NCBI GenBank assembly: GCA_964557295.1
Contig: CAZKZP010000011.1
Location: 14,007-78,006, forward strand
DNA: 64,000 nt
Direction: 5' to 3'
DNA from: JBFMHP01 sp964557295
GTDB taxonomy: Bacteria; Pseudomonadota; Gammaproteobacteria; RBG-16-57-12
In this document: positions 42,484-50,166 of the stretch, one piece after another
Layout of the letters: each line of letters starts with the position of its first letter
Position numbering within the stretch: position 1 is the first letter of the stretch
Notes under the pieces: generated by a model
Told to the model about the DNA's origin: nothing
Database searches by the model: none
What the model saw: only the letters and a program-made list of their open reading frames with translations
Position numbers and translations under genes: made by a program

Positions 42484-42510
42484 ATGCCGGCATATGCCGG
42501 CATTTTTTTT
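42484..42510 (+). terminator. Intrinsic terminator after the cytochrome lipoprotein gene
   Basis: ATGCCGGC (42484-42491), loop ATAT, GCCGGCAT (42496-42503), then seven more T (to 42510). Strong terminator for the plus strand; the stem is symmetric, but only the plus strand has the T-tract. Confidence 0.88.
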
Positions 42511-42517
42511 GCGCGGA

Positions 42518-43936
42518 TCAACGGTGATGCGCCGCAGGTGTCAGCGGGAACATCTTGTCCGGATTGAGGATGTTGTTCGGATCGAAGAGCAACTTGATCT
42601 GGCGCATCAGATCCAGGCTGGCGGCATCGATTTCGCGGCCGACGAAATCCTGCTTCTCCATGCCCACGCCGTGTTCGCCGGACAAGGTGCCGTTGAGTTT
42701 CAGCACCAGATCGAATACCGCACTCAGGCAATGCTCCGCCTGTTGCATTTGCGTTGGGTCCTCCGGGTCGACCAGCAGGTTGACGTGGATGTTGCCGTTG
42801 CCGGCATGACCGAAGTTGACGATGGTGATGCCGTGCTCATCGGCCAGCCTTGACAGGCCTTCGATCAGATCGGCCATGCGCGAGACGGGTACCACCACGT
42901 CCTCGTTGATCTTCTTGGGCGCGATGTTGCGCAAGGCCGGCGACAGGGCCTTGCGCGTGGCCCACAGCGCGGCGGCGTCTTCCGCCGTGCGGGCGACTGA
43001 AAACGACAGCAGCCCGTCTCCCTGTGCCGCTTGCGCCACCGAAGCGATCGCCGCCTCCATGGCGGCCGCCGGGCCATCGACCTCGATCATGAGCATGGCC
43101 CCGGCCCGTTCGGGCAGGCTGGATTTTGAGTAGCCGCGGATCATTTCGATCGCCTTGCCGTCGATGAACTCCAGCGCGCAGGGGGTGATGGGCTGGGCCA
43201 TGATGCGCGAGACCGCCCGTGCCGCGGCCTGCATGTCATGATAGACCGCCTGCAGGGTCTGTGTGCTTTCCGGCAGCGGGGTCAGCTTCAGTGTGGCCTC
43301 GGTCATGATGGCCAGCGTGCCCTCCGAGCCGATCAGCAGCCGCGTCAGGTCGTAGCCCACCACGCCCTTGGTGGTGTAGACCCCGGTTTTGATCCATCGT
43401 CCGGCGCCGGTGACGGCGCTCAAACCAAGCACGTTGTCGCGGGGGGTGCCATATTTCACCGCGCGCGGACCGGCGGAATTGTAGGCGAGATTTCCGCCGA
43501 CGGAGCAAAACGCGGCACTGGTCGGATCGGGGGGCCAAAAAAAGCCGTGCACCGCCGCGGCTTGCTGGACCTGCTGATTGGTGACGCCGGGCTGAACGAC
43601 CATCACACGGTTGTCCGGATCCACGGCCAGGATCTTGTTCATGCGTTCGAGTGAGAGCACCACGCCGCCGCGCACCGGCACGGTGGCGCCGGTGGTGCCG
43701 GTGCCGCGGCCGCGGGGGACGAGCGGGATGCGGTGCGCGTTGCAGAGTTGCAGCAGGTGGACCACCTGCTCGGTGTCGGTGGCGAAGGCTACGGCCTGCG
43801 GCAAGTGGTGGCGGCGGCTGTTGTCGTAGCCGTACGGCCAGCAGTCGGCGGGTTCGAACAGGCGCTGCGCTGCCGGAAAGATCTGGCATAAGGCGCTGAC
43901 GAATGCCTCCGGCAGTGGCGGGTGCGATGTGACCAT
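42518..43936 (-). CDS. FAD-linked oxidase, GlcD / D-lactate dehydrogenase type
   Basis: 472 residues. A VAO/PCMH-type FAD-binding domain covers about 35-215 (LVPRGRGTGTTGATVPVRGGVVLSLERMNKI and FCSVGGNLAYNSAGPRAVKYG), and a C-terminal FAD-oxidase C domain about 220-465, with NFGHAGNGNIHVNLL and GEHGVGMEK. Family members oxidise 2-hydroxy acids such as glycolate or D-lactate and feed the quinone pool. No GlcE/GlcF partners are adjacent, so a single-subunit D-lactate or 2-hydroxyglutarate dehydrogenase is likely; the substrate cannot be decided from sequence alone. Confidence 0.9.
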   Translation of the reverse strand: MVTSHPPLPEAFVSALCQIFPAAQRLFEPADCWPYGYDNSRRHHLPQAVAFATDTEQVVHLLQLCNAHRIPLVPRGRGTGTTGATVPVRGGVVLSLERMNKILAVDPDNRVMVVQPGVTNQQVQQAAAVHGFFWPPDPTSAAFCSVGGNLAYNSAGPRAVKYGTPRDNVLGLSAVTGAGRWIKTGVYTTKGVVGYDLTRLLIGSEGTLAIMTEATLKLTPLPESTQTLQAVYHDMQAAARAVSRIMAQPITPCALEFIDGKAIEMIRGYSKSSLPERAGAMLMIEVDGPAAAMEAAIASVAQAAQGDGLLSFSVARTAEDAAALWATRKALSPALRNIAPKKINEDVVVPVSRMADLIEGLSRLADEHGITIVNFGHAGNGNIHVNLLVDPEDPTQMQQAEHCLSAVFDLVLKLNGTLSGEHGVGMEKQDFVGREIDAASLDLMRQIKLLFDPNNILNPDKMFPLTPAAHHR

Positions 43937-44004
43937 GGGTGACAGCCTGGGTGCGGATAGGGTTGCGGATCGGAGGATGACGGCACGCGCGCGCCGTCAC
44001 CCTG

Positions 44005-44739
44005 TCATGGCTGTTCTGCCGCGGGCTCTTCCAATGGCTCGACGATCAGCGGCTGCGGCTTGGTCATGATCTGGTCGATCTTTTCCAGGATCAGGCTGTT
44101 ATCCTCGCCCTGGAGTCCGGGATCGATTTCATGTTCCCCGGCCGGGATGATTTCGCCGGATTGCGAGATATATTCGAAGGCGCGCACGACGCGTGTGACG
44201 TCCTTGATTTGGCTTACCGCCTTGCTCGCGCGCTCGGCCTCCTCCTCGGTGACCAGGCCCAGCAGATAGACCGTGGCGTTTTCCGTGATCACCTTGATCT
44301 TGGTGGGATCCACATCGGTGTTGCGCAGGAGGTGGGCCTTCACATTGGCGGTCATCAGGGCATCGCGGCTGCGCGAGGTGATGTCGCTATTGGGTCCGAC
44401 GATGATTTCGTTATGGATGGTGCTGATGGTGGTGTCGCTGTTGCGCACCATCTCTTCGACCTTCTGCCGGACTTCCGGCGAGGGGGCCTCACCCGTCAAC
44501 ACTACCAGGCCGTTATAGCTGACGACGTTGACATGCACACTGGTGCCGATGTAGGGGTCGGAATAAATGGCGTCGTTGGACTTCATTTCGATGGCCTTGT
44601 CGCGCAGGATCGCCTCGCCGCTGCGGCGGTCGCCGGAGATCATCGCGCCGGTGGCGGCAGTGGCGACCACGGCAGGGGCGCACCCTTGGATGAGCAGGGT
44701 GGCCAGCAACAGACTGACCATGACGGTTGGAATACGCAT
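44005..44739 (-). CDS. dolP: BON-domain outer membrane lipoprotein, DolP (YraP)-like
   Basis: 244 residues. Lipoprotein signal with lipobox IQGC (C20), then two BON domains (about 45-112 and 118-190), the architecture of DolP, which supports outer membrane integrity and BAM function at division sites. A Pro/Glu-rich tail of about 45 residues extends beyond the usual 191-residue length of E. coli DolP. AGGAGAGG precedes the ATG at 44739. It lies in the dolP-yraN-lpoA order; diaA, normally between yraN and dolP, is absent. Confidence 0.88.
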   Translation of the reverse strand: MRIPTVMVSLLLATLLIQGCAPAVVATAATGAMISGDRRSGEAILRDKAIEMKSNDAIYSDPYIGTSVHVNVVSYNGLVVLTGEAPSPEVRQKVEEMVRNSDTTISTIHNEIIVGPNSDITSRSRDALMTANVKAHLLRNTDVDPTKIKVITENATVYLLGLVTEEEAERASKAVSQIKDVTRVVRAFEYISQSGEIIPAGEHEIDPGLQGEDNSLILEKIDQIMTKPQPLIVEPLEEPAAEQP

Positions 44740-44787
44740 CGCTACCTCTCCTGGATAAATCGGCGAAGGCTGATAAAGATCTCCGTA

Positions 44788-45159
44788 TTATGCCTCAAAC
44801 GCATTTTTAATCCATTGCAAATTCTCCGCGCCGCTCTGCGTCGCAATCCCGATCACATCGAATCGGCAGGGTGAGTTCTGGTGGCGCGGATGGGCTTGCA
44901 GGTAATGCGCGGCCGACGCCAGTAGCCGCTGCTGTTTGCGATAATCGACGCTTTCCGCCGCGCTGCCGAAGCCATGGGGACGTCGGCTTCTGACTTCGAC
45001 GAATACCAGGGTGTGATGTTCCTGCATGATGAGATCGATTTCACCGCGCCGGCAGTGATAATTACGTTCGATCAGCGTGAGGCCCTGACGTTGCAGGAAG
45101 CTCAAGGCCGCGTCCTCGGCGTATGATCCGGCGGCGCGGCTGTGCGGCGGTCGATCCAT
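44788..45159 (-). CDS. yraN: YraN-family (UPF0102) nuclease-like protein
   Basis: 123 residues, the standard size. The restriction-endonuclease-like core is visible as GEIDLIMQEHHTLVFVEVRSR (Glu/Asp...Glu-x-Arg), with AEDAALSFLQRQGLTLIERNYHCRRGE before it. The function is not settled; Holliday-junction or RNA-processing roles have been suggested for relatives. It lies 14 nt downstream of lpoA in the same direction. Confidence 0.93.
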   Translation of the reverse strand: MDRPPHSRAAGSYAEDAALSFLQRQGLTLIERNYHCRRGEIDLIMQEHHTLVFVEVRSRRPHGFGSAAESVDYRKQQRLLASAAHYLQAHPRHQNSPCRFDVIGIATQSGAENLQWIKNAFEA

Positions 45160-45173
45160 GACGCGGGCGCGAG

Positions 45174-46947
45174 TCAGTACGGCAGCGGTTGCGGCAGTCC
45201 GCCGCGGAATTGCGCCCAGCGCACCTGGCGATGCAGCCGCCGCTGTTCGTCGAGCTGCAAGATGCCGCTTTCGCCGTGATGCGTGAGGGTGGCGGGCAGT
45301 GTGCTTAGCGGCCCGGCGAGTGCCATGGCGTCGACGCCGAGGGCGAACAGGCGCACGTATTTCTCGTCCCGCGTCGGCCAGGCCTGCTGCGCGGCTTTGT
45401 GCAACTCCTGGTCCACGGGCGCGAGCAGCCAGGGGATGTCGCCGAAGATCACGTCATTCATGTCGAGGTCTCTTTGCGCATTCGCCAGGCCGGTGAAGAT
45501 GTGCGAGGTGCTGTAGACCGGCAGGTCGCTGGCGTAATGGAATTTCAGCTGCGGGCGCAGCAGGCGCGCCTGGACGGGCTGGGCGACGACGAAGATGAAA
45601 TCCACGTCCTGGCGGCGGCGCGGGGTGAATTTGAGCTGCATGCTCAATACATCCTGCAGGGCGCGATGGCGCTGATCGCTCAGATCCAGCTCGAGCGCCT
45701 CGCGGATCGGTTGCGAGAAGTCGGTGGCGGCGGGATCGTAATAACGCACGCTGGTGACCGCGCCTCCCAGCGTCTGGAGCCGTTCGCCGAAGGCGCCGCT
45801 GATGCGTTGCCCCCAAGCGGTGTTCGGCGCCAGCACGATGGCCCGCTGACGGCCGTCGGCGACGGCGCGCTCCGCGGCTTGTTCGGCCTCGTGCTCGGGC
45901 GACAGGCCAAGCTGATACAGTCGGTCGGCGGAATGGGGGTCGGTGCTGTAATTGAGCGCCAGTACCGGCANNNNNNNNNNTGTCGTGCGCAGCCAGCAGG
46001 GCGACGGACTCCTTGGTCAGCGGACCGATGACAAAGCGGGCGCCTTCCTCTACCGCGGTCTCGTAGATCTCCACGATGCGATTGTCATCGCTGGCGTCAT
46101 AGAAGCGCAGCTCCGCGTCGTAATGCGGTTTGATGCGTTGGTAATACTCGGACATCAGGCCATCGCGCACGGCCTCGGCGGAAGGTGCGTAAGGCCCCTT
46201 GAGCGGAAGCAGCACGGCGACCTTGGCGGGCGGCTCCACGGACTGGATGCCGGAACGCGATTCCCGCAGGCTCAGCGTGGTCGCGCGTGCGTTGCGGCGC
46301 ATCCAGTCGCTCAACTGGTTGTTCAATTCCTGAATGCGGTCTGCGTGGGCTAGTGCGGGGGCGGACTTCGGGAGGGGGCTCCCGCTGAGGGACTCGATCA
46401 GCTGTTCGATGCGCCGCAGATTGGTTTTGCGCGCGGCATCGTCCAGGTAGGCGTCGAGGCTCAGGCGTGACCAGGCCTCATCCAGCGCGTTGCCCTGCAT
46501 GGCGAAGGCCTCGGTTTGTATCTGATGATAGCGCTGGGTGTCTTGCGCAGTTTCCAGTCGGGTCGAGCGCAGGCGCTGTAGCTCCGCGAGCGCGCGATCG
46601 GGGTCTTTGGCGGCGAGGGCGATGCGTCCGAGCAGCAGGTGTTTTTCGATCCGCTGATCGCTCGTCAGGCCATCATCGTCGAGACCTGCTAAGATGTTGC
46701 GCGCGTAGTCATGGTAGTCATCCTGCATCAGGATGGCGGCGGCCTGGAGTAGATACTGGGCGCTCTTGGGTGGACTCGATTGCCGGGCCAGCTGGAGGTA
46801 GGGCCGCACCTTGGCTTGCGTGTCGAGCTGAACCGGCGGGGGGGCGCTGACATCGGCGGGCGGTTCTATCGGCTGTTGCGCGGCGCAGCCAAACAGGGAT
46901 GTGCCCACGCTCAGCATCAGTACCAGCCAAAAACGGATCAGTGTCAT
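45174..46947 (-). CDS. lpoA: Penicillin-binding protein activator LpoA (10-N gap)
   Basis: Outer membrane lipoprotein that reaches through the periplasm to activate PBP1A. Lipoprotein signal with LFGC, an N-terminal helical TPR-like domain (about 35-250), then a periplasmic-binding-protein-like domain starting KVAVLLPLKGPYAPSAEAVRDG. The N run at 45971-45980 splits it between LLAAHD and PVLALNYST; only a few residues should be missing (the E. coli protein reads NVPVLALN there). Start ATG 46947 has no clear ribosome site. Divergent from rsmI and followed by yraN, exactly as in E. coli. Confidence 0.92.
45971..45980. other. Assembly gap (10 N) inside lpoA
   Basis: Ten N interrupt the PBP-like domain of LpoA. 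No duplication of flanking protein sequence is evident here; a handful of residues appear to be missing. Confidence 0.9.
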
Positions 46948-47000
46948 GAGGTTTCGTATTATGAAAAGTAGGCCCCTCAGTATCTTGGTGAGTGTGCGTC

Positions 47001-47855
47001 GTGTCAATTGAGCCGGGCACATTATATATCGTCGCCACGCCGCTCGGTAATCTGGGCGATATCACGCAGCGTGCCTTGGCGGTGTTGGCCGGCGTGGATT
47101 GCATCGCCGCCGAGGATACCCGGCACAGCGGCAAGCTGCTGCGGCATTTCGCCATCAACGCACGCTGCATCGCGCTGCACGAGCACAACGAGCGCCAAGC
47201 GGCGCAGACGCTGATGCAATGGCTGCGCGAAGGCAAGTCGCTCGCCCTGATCTCCGATGCCGGCACGCCCTTGATCAGCGATCCGGGTTTTTACCTGGTG
47301 CGCGAGGTGCGTAATGCCGGATTCAAGGTGGTGCCCATCCCGGGCCCCTCGGCCTTGATCGCCGCCCTCTCCGTGGCCGGCCTGCCCTCGGACCGTTTTG
47401 TCTTCGAAGGTTTCCTGCCCGCCAAGCCCCCGGCGCGGCGCCACGCGCTCGAGGGGCTGCGTCATGAGACCCGCACCCTGATCTTCTACGAGTCCCCGCA
47501 TCGCATCCTTTCGACCCTGGAAGACATGGCCGAGATCTTCGGCGCGCTGCGCCAGGCGGTGGTGGTGCGCGAGCTTACCAAGACCTTCGAGACCGTCCGC
47601 AGCGCTTCGCTGGGCGAACTGCTGGAGTGGATGCAGGCCGATGAACATCAGCGCAAGGGTGAATTCGTCGTGCTGGTGCATGGCGCCGAACCGCGCGCGC
47701 GCGGAGAAGAGAGTGCGGTCGATCCCGGGCAGGTGTTGCGCATCTTGCTGGAGGAGTTGCCAGTCAAGCAGGCCGCCGCCTTGGCGGCGAAGATCTGCGG
47801 ATTGAAGAAGAACGAGATGTACGAGCGGGCGCTGGCAATCAAGGATGAGGGATAG
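47001..47855 (+). CDS. rsmI: 16S rRNA (cytidine-1402-2'-O)-methyltransferase RsmI
   Basis: 284 residues from GTG 47001 (GTG 46992 is the alternative). RsmI methylates the 2'-OH of C1402 in the ribosomal P site. The SAM-binding signatures LYIVATPLGNLGDIT, EDTRHSGKLL, SDAGTPLISDPG and PGPSALIAALSVAGLP are all intact. Divergent from lpoA with a 53-nt spacer; the RNase P RNA gene follows directly. Confidence 0.95.
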   Translation: MSIEPGTLYIVATPLGNLGDITQRALAVLAGVDCIAAEDTRHSGKLLRHFAINARCIALHEHNERQAAQTLMQWLREGKSLALISDAGTPLISDPGFYLVREVRNAGFKVVPIPGPSALIAALSVAGLPSDRFVFEGFLPAKPPARRHALEGLRHETRTLIFYESPHRILSTLEDMAEIFGALRQAVVVRELTKTFETVRSASLGELLEWMQADEHQRKGEFVVLVHGAEPRARGEESAVDPGQVLRILLEELPVKQAAALAAKICGLKKNEMYERALAIKDEG

Positions 47856-47876
47856 CGGCGAACCGGGGCAGGGATG

Positions 47877-47885
47877 TGGTATACT
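47877..47885 (+). promoter_or_regulatory. Extended -10 promoter of rnpB
   Basis: TGGTATACT at 47877-47885: a TATACT -10 box with the upstream TGn extension. No good -35 is visible, as is common for extended -10 promoters. The predicted start of transcription, 7-8 nt downstream, coincides with the 5' end of the RNase P RNA. It lies just after the rsmI stop. Confidence 0.65.
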
Positions 47886-47892
47886 TCGCGCC

Positions 47893-48241
47893 GAGAGTTG
47901 GCCAGGCAGTCGCTGCACCTTCGGGTGTAGAGGAAAGTCCGGGCTCCACAGGGCAGGGTGCCAGGTAACGCCTGGGAGGCGCGAGCCTACGGAAAGTGCA
48001 ACAGAAAGTATACCGCCTAAGTCCTTCGGGACCGGTAAGGGTGAAATGGTGCGGTAAGAGCGCACCGCGTCGGTGGCAACACTCGGCGGCGATGGAAAAC
48101 CCCACCCGGAGCAAGACCAAATAGGGGAACATTGGCGCGGCCCGCGCTGTTCCCGGGTAGGTTGCTTGAGGTATGCGGTGACGCATATCCCAGATGAATG
48201 ACTGTCCACGACAGAACCCGGCTTATCGGCCGACTCTCACT
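47893..48241 (+). ncRNA. rnpB: RNase P RNA (M1, bacterial type A)
   Basis: Catalytic RNA that trims tRNA 5' leaders. All the universally conserved stretches occur in order: GAGGAAAGTCCGGGCTCC (near 47930-47947), CAGGGTGCCAGGTAACGC, GGTAAGGGTGAAA and GCGGTAAGAGCGCACCG, CCCACCCGGAGCAAGACCAAA, GGGTAGGTTGCTTGAG, and the 3' AGATGAATGACTGTCCACGA followed by CAGAACCCGGCTTATCGG. The 5' GAGAGT pairs with the 3' ACTCTC to form helix P1. Boundaries are set by P1 and may be off by a few bases. About 349 nt, similar to E. coli (377). Confidence 0.97.
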
Positions 48242-48356
48242 TTCTCTCCCGAATTTCTCCCACTTTCTCCCCCCGTCACCACCCCGCGGCCACATCCGGC
48301 ACGCTTTCTCTTCAGAGTTCACTTTAACTTGAATGGTTACTAGGCTGATTCTTTAC

Positions 48357-48381
48357 GCAAAAACCCTTTGTGGTTTTTTGC
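48357..48381. terminator. Weak hairpin between rnpB and mraZ
   Basis: GCAAAAACC (48357-48365) faces GGTTTTTTGC (48372-48381), a stem with one bulge. The T-run lies in the arm and not after the stem. It may contribute to ending rnpB transcription, but it is 115 nt past the mature 3' end; low confidence. Confidence 0.3.
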
Positions 48382-48435
48382 CGTCCTCGCGCTCCTAAGT
48401 CACTGTTGTATAAGCAAGATTTTGTCAAATTCGCC

Positions 48436-48464
48436 TTGACAGGGCGCCTTCCCGAACCTATAGT
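48436..48464 (+). promoter_or_regulatory. Sigma-70 promoter of the dcw cluster (Pmra)
   Basis: Perfect -35 TTGACA (48436-48441), a 17-nt spacer, and -10 TATAGT (48459-48464, 5 of 6 consensus). The expected transcription start near 48471 lies at the first MraZ repeat. By far the best promoter in the window and likely the main one for mraZ and downstream division genes. Confidence 0.85.
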
Positions 48465-48473
48465 GTCACGAAG

Positions 48474-48508
48474 TGGGGCAATGTGGTGAAAAATGGATAA
48501 TGAGGGAG
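48474..48508 (+). promoter_or_regulatory. MraZ operator repeats
   Basis: TGGGG (48474-48478), TGGTG (48484-48488), TGGAT (48494-48498) and GGGAG (48504-48508) recur with exact 10-bp spacing. E. coli MraZ binds TGGGN repeats separated by 5 nt in this position, so this is probably the autoregulatory site. The last box also overlaps the mraZ ribosome binding site. Confidence 0.72.
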
Positions 48509-48518
48509 TGCGAGTCAC

Positions 48519-48974
48519 TTGTTTCGCGGCGTTAACGCTCTAAACCTGGATACCAAGGGTCGTATGACCATGCCGACCCGTTATCGGGATCAGCTCCAGG
48601 AAAGCTGTGCAGGGCAGGTGGTGGTGACGGTAGATCGTGACCACTGCCTGTTGCTGTATCCGCTGTGCGAGTGGGAAGAGATCGAGCGCAAACTGGTCCG
48701 CCTCCCGAGCCTGAACAAGCAGGCGCGCCGCCTGCAGCGTTTGTTGATCGGTCATGCCACCGAGTGCGAGCTGGACGGCAACGGCCGCATCCTGTTGCCG
48801 CCGCTGTTGCGCGAATTCGCCGCGATCGACAAGCGCGTGGTGATGATCGGTCAGGGGAATAAATTCGAAATCTGGGATGAGAATGCCTGGAACACGATGC
48901 GCGAGGCATGGTTGCAGGAAGATGCCGAAGGCGAAGAGGGGTTGAATGAGGGCTGGGGGAGTTTGTCGCTCTGA
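48519..48974 (+). CDS. mraZ: Transcriptional regulator MraZ
   Basis: 151 residues. MraZ is a ring-forming DNA-binding protein with two AbrB-like half-domains; the paired DxxxR motifs are LDTKGRM (about 9-15) and LDGNGRI. It represses its own promoter and the dcw operon in E. coli. The start is a TTG at 48519, giving the standard N-terminus FRGVNALNLDTKGRM; GAGGGAG lies about 10 nt upstream and no ATG or GTG fits in frame. The stop overlaps the rsmH ATG (TGATG). Confidence 0.94.
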   Translation: MFRGVNALNLDTKGRMTMPTRYRDQLQESCAGQVVVTVDRDHCLLLYPLCEWEEIERKLVRLPSLNKQARRLQRLLIGHATECELDGNGRILLPPLLREFAAIDKRVVMIGQGNKFEIWDENAWNTMREAWLQEDAEGEEGLNEGWGSLSL

Positions 48975-49903
48975 TGAACGACCAGACTCACCGCCCGGTG
49001 CTGCTGGATGAGGCGACCGCCGCATTGAACATCCAGGCCGATGGCCTCTACGTGGATGGCACCTTCGGGCGCGGCGGCCATAGCGCCGAGATCTTGCAGC
49101 GTCTCGGCGAGCAGGGACGCCTGCTGGCGTTCGACAAGGATCCGGCGGCGATCGCCGCCGCGCAGCAGTTTGCGGGAGACAAACGGTTTTCAATCGTGGC
49201 GGGAAGCTTTGCAGGGATGCGCGAAGAATTACAACAACGAGGCTGGATGGGAAAGGTGAGCGGGGTCTTGCTGGATTTGGGCGTCTCTTCGCCGCAACTC
49301 GATGACGCGGCGCGCGGCTTCAGTTTCCGTCTGGACGGCCCGCTCGACATGCGCATGGACCCCACGGCCGCGATCAGCGCCGCCGAGTGGCTGGCGCGGG
49401 TCGATGAGTCCGAGCTGGCCTATGTGTTGAAGGAATACGGTGAAGAGCGTTACGCGCGCCGTATCGCCCGCGCCATCGTCGCGGCGCGCCAGGCGAAGCC
49501 GATCACGACCACGCAGCAATTAGCCGAGCTGATCCGTCAGGCCAGCCCCACCCATGAAAAACGCATCCATCCGGCCACCCGCAGCTTCCAGGCGATCCGC
49601 ATCTTCATCAATCGCGAGCTGGACGACCTGCGTCTGTGCCTGGACCAGATGCTGGAGATCCTGGCCCTCGGCGGGCGCCTGGTGGTGATCAGTTTTCATT
49701 CGCTGGAAGATCGCATCGTCAAACACTATATGCGCGATCAGGCCAAGGGCGCGGAATTGCCGCGCGGCCTGCCGGTGCTGCAATCCCAGATCCACCAGCC
49801 GATGCGGCTGGTGGGCAAGGCGGTGTATGCGAACGAGACGGAAGTGGCGGCCAATCCGCGGGCGCGCAGCGCCGTGATGCGGGTGGCCGAGCGGGTGTCA
49901 TGA
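48974..49903 (+). CDS. rsmH: 16S rRNA (cytosine-1402-N4)-methyltransferase RsmH
   Basis: 309 residues. RsmH methylates N4 of C1402, the same nucleotide whose 2'-OH is methylated by RsmI, encoded 1.1 kb upstream. Motifs: HRPVLLDEATAALN, the SAM loop DGTFGRGGHSAEIL, LLDLGVSSPQLDDAARGFSF and the C-terminal VISFHSLEDRIVKHYM. It is second in the dcw cluster and overlaps ftsL by 4 nt. Confidence 0.96.
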   Translation: MNDQTHRPVLLDEATAALNIQADGLYVDGTFGRGGHSAEILQRLGEQGRLLAFDKDPAAIAAAQQFAGDKRFSIVAGSFAGMREELQQRGWMGKVSGVLLDLGVSSPQLDDAARGFSFRLDGPLDMRMDPTAAISAAEWLARVDESELAYVLKEYGEERYARRIARAIVAARQAKPITTTQQLAELIRQASPTHEKRIHPATRSFQAIRIFINRELDDLRLCLDQMLEILALGGRLVVISFHSLEDRIVKHYMRDQAKGAELPRGLPVLQSQIHQPMRLVGKAVYANETEVAANPRARSAVMRVAERVS

Positions 49904-50166
49904 GTGTGCGCTTGGTGATGATGATCCTCATTTGCCTGGTGGTTGGTTCGGCGGTGGGCGTGGTGTATGTCAAGCATCAGTCGCGCAAGCTGTTCGTCGA
50001 GCTACAGGCATTGCAGGCCGAGCGTGACCGCCTGGATGTGGAGTGGGCGCGATTGCAGATCGAGCAGAGCACCTGGGCGACGCACGTCCGGGTGGAACGT
50101 TTGGCGCGCACCCGTTTGGATATGGGGCTGCCCAGCAATCAAGAGGTAGTGATCGTCCGGCCATGA
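49900..50166 (+). CDS. ftsL: Cell division protein FtsL
   Basis: 88 residues. A single membrane helix (about 4-24) is followed by a periplasmic leucine-zipper-like coiled coil (about 27-65) and the family's C-terminal RLDMGLPSNQEVVIV. FtsL forms a complex with FtsB and FtsQ and activates FtsWI. ATG 49900 overlaps the rsmH stop; the 3' end overlaps ftsI by 4 nt. Confidence 0.93.
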   Translation: MSVRLVMMILICLVVGSAVGVVYVKHQSRKLFVELQALQAERDRLDVEWARLQIEQSTWATHVRVERLARTRLDMGLPSNQEVVIVRP

